The notes beneath the pieces are model-generated. The model searched no databases. It was not told the origin of the DNA and worked only from the letters and a program-made list of their open reading frames with translations. Positions 14,886 to 22,195 of a stretch of DNA of 33,298 nucleotides are shown here, piece by piece (position 1 is the first letter of the stretch; each line of letters opens with the position of its first letter). A program made the translations under genes and the position numbers. The DNA lies in the IMG/VR virus record IMGVR_UViG_3300044641_001504, positions 1-33,298 of that record; one strand, written 5' to 3'. Source of the stretch: a virus.

Positions 14886-15978
14886 TGATTCTTCCATTCG
14901 TGTTTGACGCCTTCGTTGTTAGGGATTCAAAAGCTCGTTCCGCGGCCTTCGCTGTGGACGTCGTGATAGCAGACAAACTATCCGCTGGCTTACGAAGCTT
15001 CTTCTGCTGTGATTTGTCGGAGTAACCAATAATGGTCGTTCCCTTAACAGACAACCCTTTCGCATCAGACGCAACGTAATGAGCTAGAACATTCGTCTTA
15101 GTATTTAGAGTCCAAAGAGCAGACGCGCCTACGATCTTAGACGGATCAATAGAAACAATCTTAAGATCAGTATGCTCTTTCTGGAACTTGATCTTGGACA
15201 CAACCTTATCAGCTGTCTTAGGTTTCTTCAGTCTCGTCTTGCGAACAACAACCTTGCGATTGTTAGAAACCATAGACTCACAATCAGACATCATGCTCTT
15301 AAAGAACGATATGCGATCCTTGAGCTGCTTCTTATTCATATTACGATAAGCATACTTGAGATCATCGTCTTTGGTCGTTAGGACTTCTTCTAACTCTTGC
15401 AACCAAGGCTGATAGTATTCGGATATGGCTTTAGCTTGAGCAGGTTTGACTTCTTTTTCTTTCAGCCACGCATAGAAGTTCTCGATATTGATAGTACCCT
15501 TATCGAGAGCTTCTTCAACGACACAGATCATGTCGTTTGACGTATTCCGCGCAACAGAAATGGCGTTGGGTTTCTTTTCTAGCTTCATGAGCGCTGCGCT
15601 CTTACGACACATAGTCAAGATGCGCTCTTCGAGCTTATTCTTACGATCGTCGTCAGCAAGACCCATAAGATACATGCGAGCCATAGAAGTCACGGAGCTT
15701 GATACATGCACGTCAGGCAAACGATTGAACATAGCCACAGAAGCCTTAGACATATTAGATTCTTCCATGAATTCTAAGATGTACTTGCGACCTTCTTTTG
15801 GCTCATAGAAATAGTTGTACCAGTTATAGGCCTGCATCTCGCGCGAGCGAATCTCGGAATCGTTCAGAAAAGCGATGTCGTCCCACACGGGCTCTCCGCC
15901 CATATGATTCGAATCTAGTCCTCTCGGCAGAATAGCTTTACGTTTCTTGATCTTGACTGTAAGCAAACTCTTAGCCAT
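14851..15978 (-). CDS. Large conserved T4-type phage protein, 375 aa
   Basis: A 375-residue basic, mostly helical protein (MAKSLLTVKIKKRKAILPRG...). The C-terminal part has DPSKIVGASALWTLNTKTN, then KGLSVKGTTIIGYS and KKLRKP. These strings resemble a long conserved hypothetical of T4-like phages. The C-terminal beta region and the basic linker could bind nucleic acid. AGGAG lies six bases before the ATG and a promoter at 16002-16030. No catalytic motif recognised. Confidence 0.75.
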   Translation of the reverse strand: MAKSLLTVKIKKRKAILPRGLDSNHMGGEPVWDDIAFLNDSEIRSREMQAYNWYNYFYEPKEGRKYILEFMEESNMSKASVAMFNRLPDVHVSSSVTSMARMYLMGLADDDRKNKLEERILTMCRKSAALMKLEKKPNAISVARNTSNDMICVVEEALDKGTINIENFYAWLKEKEVKPAQAKAISEYYQPWLQELEEVLTTKDDDLKYAYRNMNKKQLKDRISFFKSMMSDCESMVSNNRKVVVRKTRLKKPKTADKVVSKIKFQKEHTDLKIVSIDPSKIVGASALWTLNTKTNVLAHYVASDAKGLSVKGTTIIGYSDKSQQKKLRKPADSLSAITTSTAKAAERAFESLTTKASNTNGRINEQTILLRAIK

Positions 15979-16001
15979 GTGAATCTCCTATCACTATTAC
16001 A

Positions 16002-16030
16002 AGTATATCATACGACTAGGTGGTTGTCAA
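16002..16030 (-). promoter_or_regulatory. Sigma-70-type promoter
   Basis: TTGACA (16030-16025), 17 bases, TATACT (16007-16002) on the minus strand. It drives the 375-residue protein gene at 15978. The -35 box overlaps the end of the glycosyltransferase gene. Confidence 0.82.
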
Positions 16031-17013
16031 GAGTTATTAGTCATTGAGCTTAGGAAATCTTGCCATTGAGAAGCCCGCAAATCCCAGTTGTAATACTTAT
16101 CAAAGTAAAGCTTCTGGAGCTTGAGTGTATTCTGATTATGATCTTGCCAAAATCCCTGGATAAGCATATTGAGGATTCCTGCGAACTGATTGGCATGTCG
16201 CCCATTATCTTCATCGAAATTATACATTACGCCAAAATTGGCACATGTTTCGGGAAGAGCTTGGAAATTAGGGCATATCACGCTGCATCCGGCGCTCATA
16301 GCCTCGATCACCGAGATCGCGCTAGTCTCTGGCCAGATGTTCGGATACGCATAGATGTGCGCTTTCTTGAGAGCTTCGCGCACGACTTCGTTTGGCTGAT
16401 ATCCGTGATATGTGATGTTAGGACTTCTATTGCATCGATCGAAGAGAGCTTTGTATGGCTCATCGCGTTGCTGCCATCCATAGATCTTGAACGAAGAAAA
16501 TACATCAAGATGAAAATCTACACCGCGCTCGGCTAGAAATTCTGCAACAGGAACGAGAAGCTCTAATCCTCGATGAGGCGTCGTATGATAAATAAGTCGA
16601 ATTGTTCCTTTAGGCTTTTCGTGCTTCTCAATAGGAACAACAGCATTCTGTAGGACTATCCCCTTGGAATAGGGTACATTCAGTCCCATGTTATATGTTG
16701 TTTGCTGATGATTAGAAACGAACACGAGCTTCTCGAATCGTGCGAGACTCTTAGGATCTTTCAGATGCTGCGACTCTGGATCATCCCATGTGTCATGAAG
16801 CCATAAGATGTTTTTCTTATTGGGATCGATCGCGCGCACGCGAGAACAGATAATGTTGAACTGATCAGTAAGATCTTTCGGAAGCCTCTGCATCAATCCT
16901 TGATACATTTGCTCAGTTCCACCCTTCGAACCAATATGCTCGAAGGTCCCATTATCAGACGGATCAATTTGCGTAGAAGATTCTTTTAGACCAGTGATAT
17001 TCAGTTTAGTCAT
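16027..17013 (-). CDS. GT4-type glycosyltransferase (GT-B fold)
   Basis: A 328-residue protein with a GT-B layout. The N-terminal half includes NILWLHDTWDDP and LVFVSNHQQTTYN. The C-terminal half has IRLIYHTTPHRGLELL, then NITYHGYQPNEVV, and the GT4 signature PETSAISVIEAMSAGCSVICP. This Glu-rich signature binds the nucleotide diphosphate of the sugar donor. The enzyme would transfer a sugar from an NDP- or UDP-sugar with retention. Start ATG 17013 has GGAG seven bases upstream and overlaps the previous stop. Whether its acceptor is DNA, lipopolysaccharide or a protein cannot be read from sequence. Confidence 0.88.
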   Translation of the reverse strand: MTKLNITGLKESSTQIDPSDNGTFEHIGSKGGTEQMYQGLMQRLPKDLTDQFNIICSRVRAIDPNKKNILWLHDTWDDPESQHLKDPKSLARFEKLVFVSNHQQTTYNMGLNVPYSKGIVLQNAVVPIEKHEKPKGTIRLIYHTTPHRGLELLVPVAEFLAERGVDFHLDVFSSFKIYGWQQRDEPYKALFDRCNRSPNITYHGYQPNEVVREALKKAHIYAYPNIWPETSAISVIEAMSAGCSVICPNFQALPETCANFGVMYNFDEDNGRHANQFAGILNMLIQGFWQDHNQNTLKLQKLYFDKYYNWDLRASQWQDFLSSMTNNS

Positions 17014-17260
17014 TCACTCGCTCCATATGCGATACACTGTCAATACGGAAAGAACGCCAGCCGGCAGAAACAATATCAAAGACAGCCAAAACATTAGGAT
17101 TATCCTTCGTTGTAGTTTCAGAATCGTTCATCATAGGAGGGAGATACTTCTCTTGCAAGGAGCATCGCATAAGGCGTTGCGTACCATCCTTCTTAAGAAA
17201 CGACACTTCGATTACACCATTCTTTGCAGCTTCGCGAAGTTCTTCTTTAGTATATAGCAT
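17006..17260 (-). CDS. DUF2693-like small phage protein
   Basis: An 84-residue protein, YTKEELREAAKNGVIEVSFLKKDGTQ, with RLMRCSLQEKYLPP and WRSFRIDSV. The pattern (a short helix, then beta strands with GxxEVxFxKxDGxxRxMxC) fits DUF2693, a small SH3-like family common in T4-type phages. AAGGA precedes the ATG. Its role is unknown. It overlaps the glycosyltransferase start. Confidence 0.8.
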   Translation of the reverse strand: MLYTKEELREAAKNGVIEVSFLKKDGTQRLMRCSLQEKYLPPMMNDSETTTKDNPNVLAVFDIVSAGWRSFRIDSVSHMERVND

Positions 17261-17652
17261 TACAATTTCCTTCCTAGATGTTTGGCATCAGTGCCGTCAG
17301 TGATATATTGATATGCGCCCTTTGAATACGCCGGCGCGGTGCGTGCAGCCTTATCTTGCATAGCCTGCACAGTAGCAGCAGACTCAGCTGAGTCACGTTT
17401 CCATTTATGATCATTGAGCTTATCGCGCTTTGCAGCTATTCCGCCAGGAATAGTGTTAGTCATGGGCGCAGCATTAGATTCTACTGCAAGACTGTATGAG
17501 AACTTCTTATTGGATTGAGTAGGCTTGACGTAGCCAACTTTCTTGAGTAGCTCTTGAGTCATACGCCTAGACTCAATCATAGCCTGTGTTGGCTTGCTAG
17601 TCTTACGCTTACGTGTATTCGTAGTGGTAAAGTAGATTGGAAGTATCGGCAT
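17260..17652 (-). CDS. Conserved basic phage protein, 130 aa
   Basis: A 130-residue, strongly basic protein with many Lys, Arg and Thr (NTRKRKTSKPTQ; IAAKRDKLNDHKWKRDS) and likely disorder in the first half. It is the first gene after the promoter at 17677-17705, with AGGGG before the ATG. Similar basic proteins sit near the DUF2693 gene in other T4-like phages as far as I recall. Possible nucleic-acid binding is inferred only from charge. Confidence 0.7.
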   Translation of the reverse strand: MPILPIYFTTTNTRKRKTSKPTQAMIESRRMTQELLKKVGYVKPTQSNKKFSYSLAVESNAAPMTNTIPGGIAAKRDKLNDHKWKRDSAESAATVQAMQDKAARTAPAYSKGAYQYITDGTDAKHLGRKL

Positions 17653-17676
17653 AACTGACCCCTCATCACATTATTC

Positions 17677-17705
17677 ATTATATGCTAGAATAAGTCGATT
17701 GTCAA
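17677..17705 (-). promoter_or_regulatory. Sigma-70-type promoter
   Basis: TTGACA (17705-17700), 17 bases, TATAAT (17682-17677) on the minus strand, both perfect. It begins the unit 17652 to 16027. Confidence 0.9.
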
Positions 17706-17716
17706 GACCTATTTAT

Positions 17717-18391
17717 CTACTCTAGCTCATAGTCACGAATAAGCCCAGCTTGAGAAGATGGTAGCCCTTTAAATGGTAAATTCATATCCCAATATTCTGG
17801 CTGTATTTTGTGTTTGCGTAGATTGCTTTGGAGTAAATGCTCACCTAGCATCCAACGCTTTTCGCTGAAATAATACTCGTCGATGTGTATGTATGTAGAA
17901 GAATATTTATCCATCATATCAGAACTGGAAAATGCAAACTGATCGCATGCTACATTGTCACTCCTCTGAGGAACGTATAATTTGTTATTGTCTAATCTAT
18001 TGAACGGAATAACAACATTAAGAGCATAATCAAATCTGCCTCTAATCGTCCAGTCGTATCTAAAATCAAAGTCTCGTTCATAGGCACATTTCAACATATT
18101 GGATTCATATATCGAATAAAATCCAGACAAAGTATTGCGAGGTGGCCACAACTTATGTTCTATCGGATCAAAATATTTACCATAGATTTTATCATCTTCT
18201 ACAGTAAACTTAGGATCTTCAAATTTATGTGCTATTGGTTTATATAGATCAACTATCTTCTTGTTGTGTTTGCTATTCCACGAATGCAAAAACACGTCCA
18301 CTTGATAGTAGTCAAATAAGTTCATCTCATAGAACTTATATGCTGCTTCAAATGAACGTGCTTGCCCAGACAAACATAACGCTATCTTCAT
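17717..18391 (-). CDS. KIALCLSGQ-type protein, copy 2 of a tandem pair
   Basis: A 224-residue protein opening with MKIALCLSGQARSFEAAYKF and holding DVFLHSWNSKHNK, GFYSIYESNMLKCAYERDFDFRYDW and IRGRFDYALN. It is a paralogue of the gene just upstream (the same motifs in the same order). The family occurs in phages and large viruses and probably has a Rossmann or GT-A type fold acting on sugars; the RGRFDYALN segment would fit a donor-binding site. ATG 18391 overlaps the upstream stop (ATGA). Activity not established. Confidence 0.72.
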   Translation of the reverse strand: MKIALCLSGQARSFEAAYKFYEMNLFDYYQVDVFLHSWNSKHNKKIVDLYKPIAHKFEDPKFTVEDDKIYGKYFDPIEHKLWPPRNTLSGFYSIYESNMLKCAYERDFDFRYDWTIRGRFDYALNVVIPFNRLDNNKLYVPQRSDNVACDQFAFSSSDMMDKYSSTYIHIDEYYFSEKRWMLGEHLLQSNLRKHKIQPEYWDMNLPFKGLPSSQAGLIRDYELE

Positions 18392-19182
18392 TTTTTTTCT
18401 TTTGTGGTCCAAAATTCTAAATCATGATTTAGCCAATATGTTCTAGTGCTCCAATCATGTCGTATGAGACTATAGACCCATCTTCTTCCATCAGATTCCG
18501 GATAGCCGATAAACGGATCTTGCATATCAACGTATCGTACCTTTTCATTTTCTCGTTCAGGATATCCGTGATGATTTCTGAGACCAGTCTCGATTAGGGT
18601 GGTAGAAACTAAATGTTCTCCGTAAAATTTGTATCCGGGTATCTTAGAATATTTTTCTATGTGTTCATAAACAGACATATACTTGTTCATGTTTTCACTA
18701 GACCCAAAGGCAAATAGATCACAAAAACCGTAATCGTAAGTATTATCTTCTTTTATATATTTTCTTTTTGGTAAGTATACGAATGTGTTGTCTAGATTAT
18801 TAAAATCAAAGTGTGTGTTTAAGGCATAATCAAATCTACCCCTAATCACCCAGTCATATCTAAAATCAAAATCTCGTTCGTAAACATTTTTTAAATTTCT
18901 TGATTGTAGTATGGAATAAAATTGAGCTAAAGAATATCTAGGTAAACTAGTTACATGATTGCAGTTCTTTTGATATATCTTATCATGCTCAGGAGAAAAT
19001 TTGTAATCTTCAAATGTTCGCATAACAGGATCATACAACCCCTTTATATCATTGTTGAGATGAGAATTCCAAGAATGAACGAATACATCAACTTCATAAT
19101 GATCTAGAAGATTCTTCTTCCAATAAGAATATCCTTCTTCAAGTTCGCGAGGTTGCCCAGACAAACATAACGCTATCTTCAT
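18388..19182 (-). CDS. KIALCLSGQ-type protein, copy 1 of a tandem pair
   Basis: A 264-residue paralogue of 17717-18391: MKIALCLSGQPRELEEGYSY, DVFVHSWNSHLNN, VYERDFDFRYDWVIRGRFDY. Its C-terminus is about 40 residues longer than that of copy 2. The conserved GEHL and YERDFDFRYDW suggest a common catalytic core. The start overlaps the stop of the QueC-like gene (ATGA), so the three genes are likely translated together. It is probably a glycan-related enzyme, inferred from fold resemblance and from the many glycosyltransferases nearby. Confidence 0.72.
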   Translation of the reverse strand: MKIALCLSGQPRELEEGYSYWKKNLLDHYEVDVFVHSWNSHLNNDIKGLYDPVMRTFEDYKFSPEHDKIYQKNCNHVTSLPRYSLAQFYSILQSRNLKNVYERDFDFRYDWVIRGRFDYALNTHFDFNNLDNTFVYLPKRKYIKEDNTYDYGFCDLFAFGSSENMNKYMSVYEHIEKYSKIPGYKFYGEHLVSTTLIETGLRNHHGYPERENEKVRYVDMQDPFIGYPESDGRRWVYSLIRHDWSTRTYWLNHDLEFWTTKEKK

Positions 19183-20066
19183 TTTATTTTTGCATTCTGG
19201 GTAAATTCAATTGCTTTTTCTTTAGTGTCTATTATTCCTAATTCCTCGCTGAACGAACATGCATCATGACATTGCATTTCTATAGGTAACCAGACGCGTA
19301 TTTGAGCAGTTATCCCGTCCCCTCCGCCATACTCTAGAGCTTTACTGTGTCGATATTCTTCAATCTGTTCTGAAGAATAATCGGAATAAAGCATAAGATT
19401 GCGCACCATCCTATCCCACAAACACTTATAGCATTTCTCGCAACCCTCATAGTTTTTTGTAGGCGTTGCACAAGATAAAGCCATTCGTGCATATTGCTCG
19501 GGTAGATATTTAAATACATGCCATCGAGTGAAATTCTGATGATATTCGTGAGTCAATAATGGTGTGAACAATGTTATGTTCGGAGCGCGATCAGCGATCC
19601 ATTTCTTAAGATAATTAACCTTTTCTATACCTTGTTCAGCCGAAGAATCGTTCCCTTTTTTATTATAAAACTTTTTCTGCAGTTGCTCCCATGTTATTCC
19701 GGAAACAATCATATCAAAATTGTCTTTATTAGCTACAGCATACCATGCAATATAATTCCACGGTCCAAGATGGCGCATCGATCCTTTTTTATAATTTGAA
19801 AGGATATCATCTTTGAATTCGGAAGGAGTGACTGAATGTTTATAATAAGCAAAATCCCTAATCTTCCGCAGTTCTTCAACAATTAGATCTACATTAGATA
19901 TGCTGTTTTTGGGTAAAGCGAAAGCAGCTTTTATGTCCAATCTGCTATTTAGATCTTCACTTCTTACTAGAATCGTTGCTGTTACTTCGTGATCAGTTTC
20001 AGTTAGTAATTTGTATAGGATATATGTAGAATCATATCCACCAGTAAAAAATAAACAAACTCTCAT
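19179..20066 (-). CDS. QueC-like PP-loop ATPase
   Basis: A 295-residue protein with the PP-loop FTGGYDST at residues 7-14 (a relaxed SGGxDS). A four-cysteine zinc site follows, C199-x9-C209-x2-C212-x2-C215, in the same order as QueC. QueC converts 7-carboxy-7-deazaguanine to preQ0, which some phages put into DNA. The protein is longer than typical QueC (about 230 residues), with a long insertion between motif and cysteines. Another PP-loop activity, for example amide transfer in sugar synthesis, is therefore possible. It sits between a 2OG oxygenase and the paralogous pair. No QueD, QueE, FolE or DpdA is visible in the window. Confidence 0.7.
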   Translation of the reverse strand: MRVCLFFTGGYDSTYILYKLLTETDHEVTATILVRSEDLNSRLDIKAAFALPKNSISNVDLIVEELRKIRDFAYYKHSVTPSEFKDDILSNYKKGSMRHLGPWNYIAWYAVANKDNFDMIVSGITWEQLQKKFYNKKGNDSSAEQGIEKVNYLKKWIADRAPNITLFTPLLTHEYHQNFTRWHVFKYLPEQYARMALSCATPTKNYEGCEKCYKCLWDRMVRNLMLYSDYSSEQIEEYRHSKALEYGGGDGITAQIRVWLPIEMQCHDACSFSEELGIIDTKEKAIEFTQNAKIK

Positions 20067-20067
20067 C

Positions 20068-20661
20068 TTAACTCATTTCTACCCAACCGGTCATGATATA
20101 CTTAGTGTTGCTGATCGGAGGATTGCCGCGATGGGTGTGAGTGTATCCGGCTGGCCACAAGATCAATCGTCCCTCTTTAGACTTAACGCGACGAGAATAG
20201 TATAGGAATTCAGATTCTCCGCCTTCATCAACATCGTTGAGATAGAGAATAAATGTCATCATTCTACGCATGTTAGTCGGACTATCATCTTCGCAATGCC
20301 ATTGATGATATCCACCACCAATCTCAGTTTTTTGCAGTTTAAGCAAACGAATTGTATGATGACTTAGCGTGGTTAGGATACTGAACTTATCAGAGTAGAT
20401 TGGGTATATTATATCCCAGAATTTTCTATTGAATTCATAACAAGGCTCCATGTCAGAAACGTCCATCTCGGTGCGCGAAAGTATCGATGACCAATACAAC
20501 TGATCATCAGATTTTTCGTGCTTCTTGTTTCCTTGTGCTTGCCTATTAACAGTAAATCCATTTTTCTCAAATCTATTAAAGCAATCAATAGTCCTGCGAC
20601 ATTCTTCTGAAGAAAAGAAATTGTCATAGGTCATTACGAAATCGTCTATTGTATAACTCAT
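20068..20661 (-). CDS. 2OG-Fe(II) oxygenase, prolyl-hydroxylase type
   Basis: A 197-residue protein with the double-stranded beta-helix core of prolyl 4-hydroxylases. The iron-binding segment reads WHCED, that is H122-x-E124 rather than the usual HxD. The strand pair MTFILYLNDVDEGGESEF is intact. The distal His is 175 or 177 in THTHRG, and K187 can bind 2-oxoglutarate. Such short oxygenases abound in T4-like phages; the substrates are unknown. It starts inside the overlap with the DUF458-type gene (ATG at the upstream stop). Confidence 0.85.
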   Translation of the reverse strand: MSYTIDDFVMTYDNFFSSEECRRTIDCFNRFEKNGFTVNRQAQGNKKHEKSDDQLYWSSILSRTEMDVSDMEPCYEFNRKFWDIIYPIYSDKFSILTTLSHHTIRLLKLQKTEIGGGYHQWHCEDDSPTNMRRMMTFILYLNDVDEGGESEFLYYSRRVKSKEGRLILWPAGYTHTHRGNPPISNTKYIMTGWVEMS

Positions 20662-21131
20662 GATGCTAATAGCTCCTTCATTCTGTCGGCTGCATAACTT
20701 GCAGCAAATGCTTTTGGTTTAATCATAGGAGTAACATTGCATGTTCCGCGAATGTAGCCAACCGCTTGCTGAACAACACAAGAACTTCCGTGAACTATAT
20801 TTGGATTGATATCTAGATGTACTTCTGCGTGACGATCGCCAATAGATTCTGCGAGATCCATATAAAGCTGTGCAGCCTTATACACTTCGTTCATTAGCCT
20901 ATATGCTGGGCGATCCTTACGCTGATCGTAATCGCGCTCTCTGGATACGGATCCAAAAACTTTGCATCCACGAGACCCGTCATAGTGTACCACGACGGCG
21001 AGAGTGTAGTCTGCATACCAAAGTTCATCTTTACCTCTATAGCGTTCAGAATCTGCACCAATGTAAACACAAGTTGTTTCAGAGCAATTCATAATAAACT
21101 CGCGCACTTCATCAAGATCCATATTGTTCAT
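20658..21131 (-). CDS. DUF458 / YkuK-type RNase H-fold protein
   Basis: A 157-residue protein with YIGADSERY (first acidic strand), YTLAVVVHYDGSRGCKVFG, EVHLDINPN and then GSSCVVQQAVGYIRG. These match the DUF458/YkuK family, which has an RNase H-like fold. The acidic residues in GADSE and HLDINP correspond to the likely metal site. It may be a nuclease acting in replication or repair, though no substrate has been shown. A second ATG (21122) is possible. Confidence 0.82.
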   Translation of the reverse strand: MNNMDLDEVREFIMNCSETTCVYIGADSERYRGKDELWYADYTLAVVVHYDGSRGCKVFGSVSRERDYDQRKDRPAYRLMNEVYKAAQLYMDLAESIGDRHAEVHLDINPNIVHGSSCVVQQAVGYIRGTCNVTPMIKPKAFAASYAADRMKELLAS

Positions 21132-21173
21132 AACTTTATTTATGGGAGATATATTTTGTGTTAAATTTTCAAA

Positions 21174-21632
21174 TCAAATGATAGTCAACAATAATGATAC
21201 TACTATAAAAACAAATAATACGAAGGCTCCTACTATTTTTCCTACAAAAGAAATAACTTCGAACAATTCTTCTTGACGTTTTTGTTCTTCTTCTTCCAAA
21301 CGACGTTGTTTTTTTCGCATTTCTATAACCATAGATCTGACTGAATCCCATCCAGCTAATCCGTGTTCTGTTATAAACTGCATTTCAATATCGTGCATCA
21401 TCTTCATAGCTTCAGCTTTTGCTGCATAAGCTTCCATTGCGACTTGCTCTAGCGTTTTACCGCTCATCAATCCAGCTTTAGGATCGGCTGCAATTTGTGT
21501 TAGTTGTCCTACCGCTTTCCAAAGGCCAGCTAAATCTTTAGCCATGCCTTGCATCTCTTTACCGACAGCAATACCAGCTTTGATGGCAGAATAACTGGTC
21601 TTAGCTAAAGCTAAGATAGTAATCGGATCCAT
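21174..21632 (-). CDS. Phage protein with C-terminal membrane anchor
   Basis: A 152-residue protein. An amphipathic N-terminal helix (MDPITILALAKTSYSAIKAG) is followed by an Ala- and Lys-rich helical middle, a charged coiled-coil zone (about 103-127, EMRKKQRRLEEEEQKRQEE) and a single hydrophobic helix at 131-151. The layout is similar to conserved T4-like phage proteins near tRNAs, and a spanin- or holin-accessory role is conceivable but unproven. AGGAG six bases upstream is partly held in the arm of a stem-loop (21641-21677). Confidence 0.72.
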   Translation of the reverse strand: MDPITILALAKTSYSAIKAGIAVGKEMQGMAKDLAGLWKAVGQLTQIAADPKAGLMSGKTLEQVAMEAYAAKAEAMKMMHDIEMQFITEHGLAGWDSVRSMVIEMRKKQRRLEEEEQKRQEELFEVISFVGKIVGAFVLFVFIVVSLLLTII

Positions 21633-21640
21633 ATATTTCT

Positions 21641-21677
21641 CCTGATTAATTAAATACTATGAAATAATTAATTCAGG
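21641..21677 (-). promoter_or_regulatory. Stem-loop over the ribosome site of 21174-21632
   Basis: On the minus strand CCTGAATTAATTA pairs with TAATTAATCAGG (one bulged base) around a loop of about 12 bases, and the 3' arm runs into the AGGAG ribosome site. No T-run follows, so it is not a simple terminator. It could hide the ribosome site and tune translation. Confidence 0.5.
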
Positions 21678-21700
21678 AAAATTCAGTCAACTCACTATCA

Positions 21701-21838
21701 TTATTTATAAGTTTTTATGAAATTCCAAATCGACAACGGTATTTTTACTAAAATAAACCATATCAACGACAAAATGTATATTGCAAATAACAAACCTATC
21801 ATAGATATGGCAAAAGTTAGCGCAATGTTTTGTATCAT
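21701..21838 (-). CDS. Small membrane protein, 45 aa
   Basis: A 45-codon frame that starts MIQNIALTFAISMIGLLFAI and ends in a basic tail (WNFIKTYK). Residues 4-33 are almost wholly hydrophobic, enough for one long or two short membrane helices. The ribosome site is weak (GGA at distance). It lies directly after the tRNA-Leu gene. Such small hydrophobic proteins could be lysis accessories, but there is no motif to say so. Confidence 0.5.
   Translation of the reverse strand: MIQNIALTFAISMIGLLFAIYILSLIWFILVKIPLSIWNFIKTYK
21702..21709 (-). promoter_or_regulatory. T4-late-type box TATAAATA
   Basis: An exact TATAAATA on the minus strand, 70 bases upstream of the gene at 21632, fits the T4 late promoter. 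It coincides with the last codons of the small membrane-protein gene 21701-21838, so chance is possible. Confidence 0.4.
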
Positions 21839-21852
21839 ATGTTTTTTCCGAT

Positions 21853-21928
21853 TGGTGCCCACGGTCGGACTCGAACCGACACTGTGGAGATTTTAAGTCT
21901 CCTGCCTCTGCCATTGGGCTACGAGGGC
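21853..21928 (-). tRNA. tRNA-Leu(UAA), short variable arm
   Basis: 76 bases with encoded CCA. Acceptor GCCCTCG pairs with CGTGGGC apart from one T-T mismatch. The anticodon loop CTTAAAA gives anticodon UAA, and the T arm is GTCGGTTCGAGTCCGAC. The variable region is only five bases, although leucine tRNAs normally have a long variable arm. Identity is assigned from the anticodon alone. Confidence 0.88.
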
Positions 21929-21931
21929 GAT

Positions 21932-22024
21932 TGGTGGAAGAGGTAGGATTCGAACCCACGGTACGCTACTAACGCACGCTTGTTTTCAAGACAAGTACAA
22001 TAAACCGGACTCTGTCACTCTTCC
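21932..22024 (-). tRNA. tRNA-Ser(UGA)
   Basis: 93 bases, class II, with encoded CCA. Acceptor GGAAGAG pairs with CTCTTCC. The anticodon stem ACTTGT/ACAAGC encloses loop CTTGAAA (anticodon UGA). A long variable arm (GCGTTAGTAGCG region) is present, as serine tRNAs require. The T loop TTCGAAT is canonical. Confidence 0.95.
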
Positions 22025-22029
22025 TAATA

Positions 22030-22190
22030 ATTGCCGATGTTGGTGTTCAGCCAACTTCCCTGCTGCTCGGCCACAGCGCCCTCGGTCCATGCGAGGCTGC
22101 ATTGGTTAGATGCAACCCGGAGGCGTGGGTAACTCGGAGCATATGAGTAACCATTCTCACACGCCTGATCCAACTGTTAGTCCCACGGCG
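22030..22190 (-). ncRNA. Unassigned structured segment in the tRNA cluster
   Basis: No convincing gene here. On the minus strand there is a nested arm (GGCGTG/CACGCC, 22165-22122, enclosing an 8-bp near-perfect stem with loop ATATGCTCC). A perfect 8-bp hairpin follows with loop CTAACCA (22117-22095), then a 5-bp hairpin with anticodon-like loop CTGAACA (22055-22039). The last resembles a tRNA anticodon arm (GAA), but no T arm or acceptor follows before tRNA-Ser. It could be a stable small RNA, like the small RNAs in the T4 tRNA cluster, or a decayed tRNA. Confidence 0.4.
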
Positions 22191-22195
22191 CACTC

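Noticed and set aside
21705-21959. 84-codon frame across tRNA-Leu (GSNPTSSTNRPRSPMAEAG...)
   Set aside because: This is the usual false protein read through tRNA genes. The region is explained by two tRNAs and a 45-codon membrane protein.
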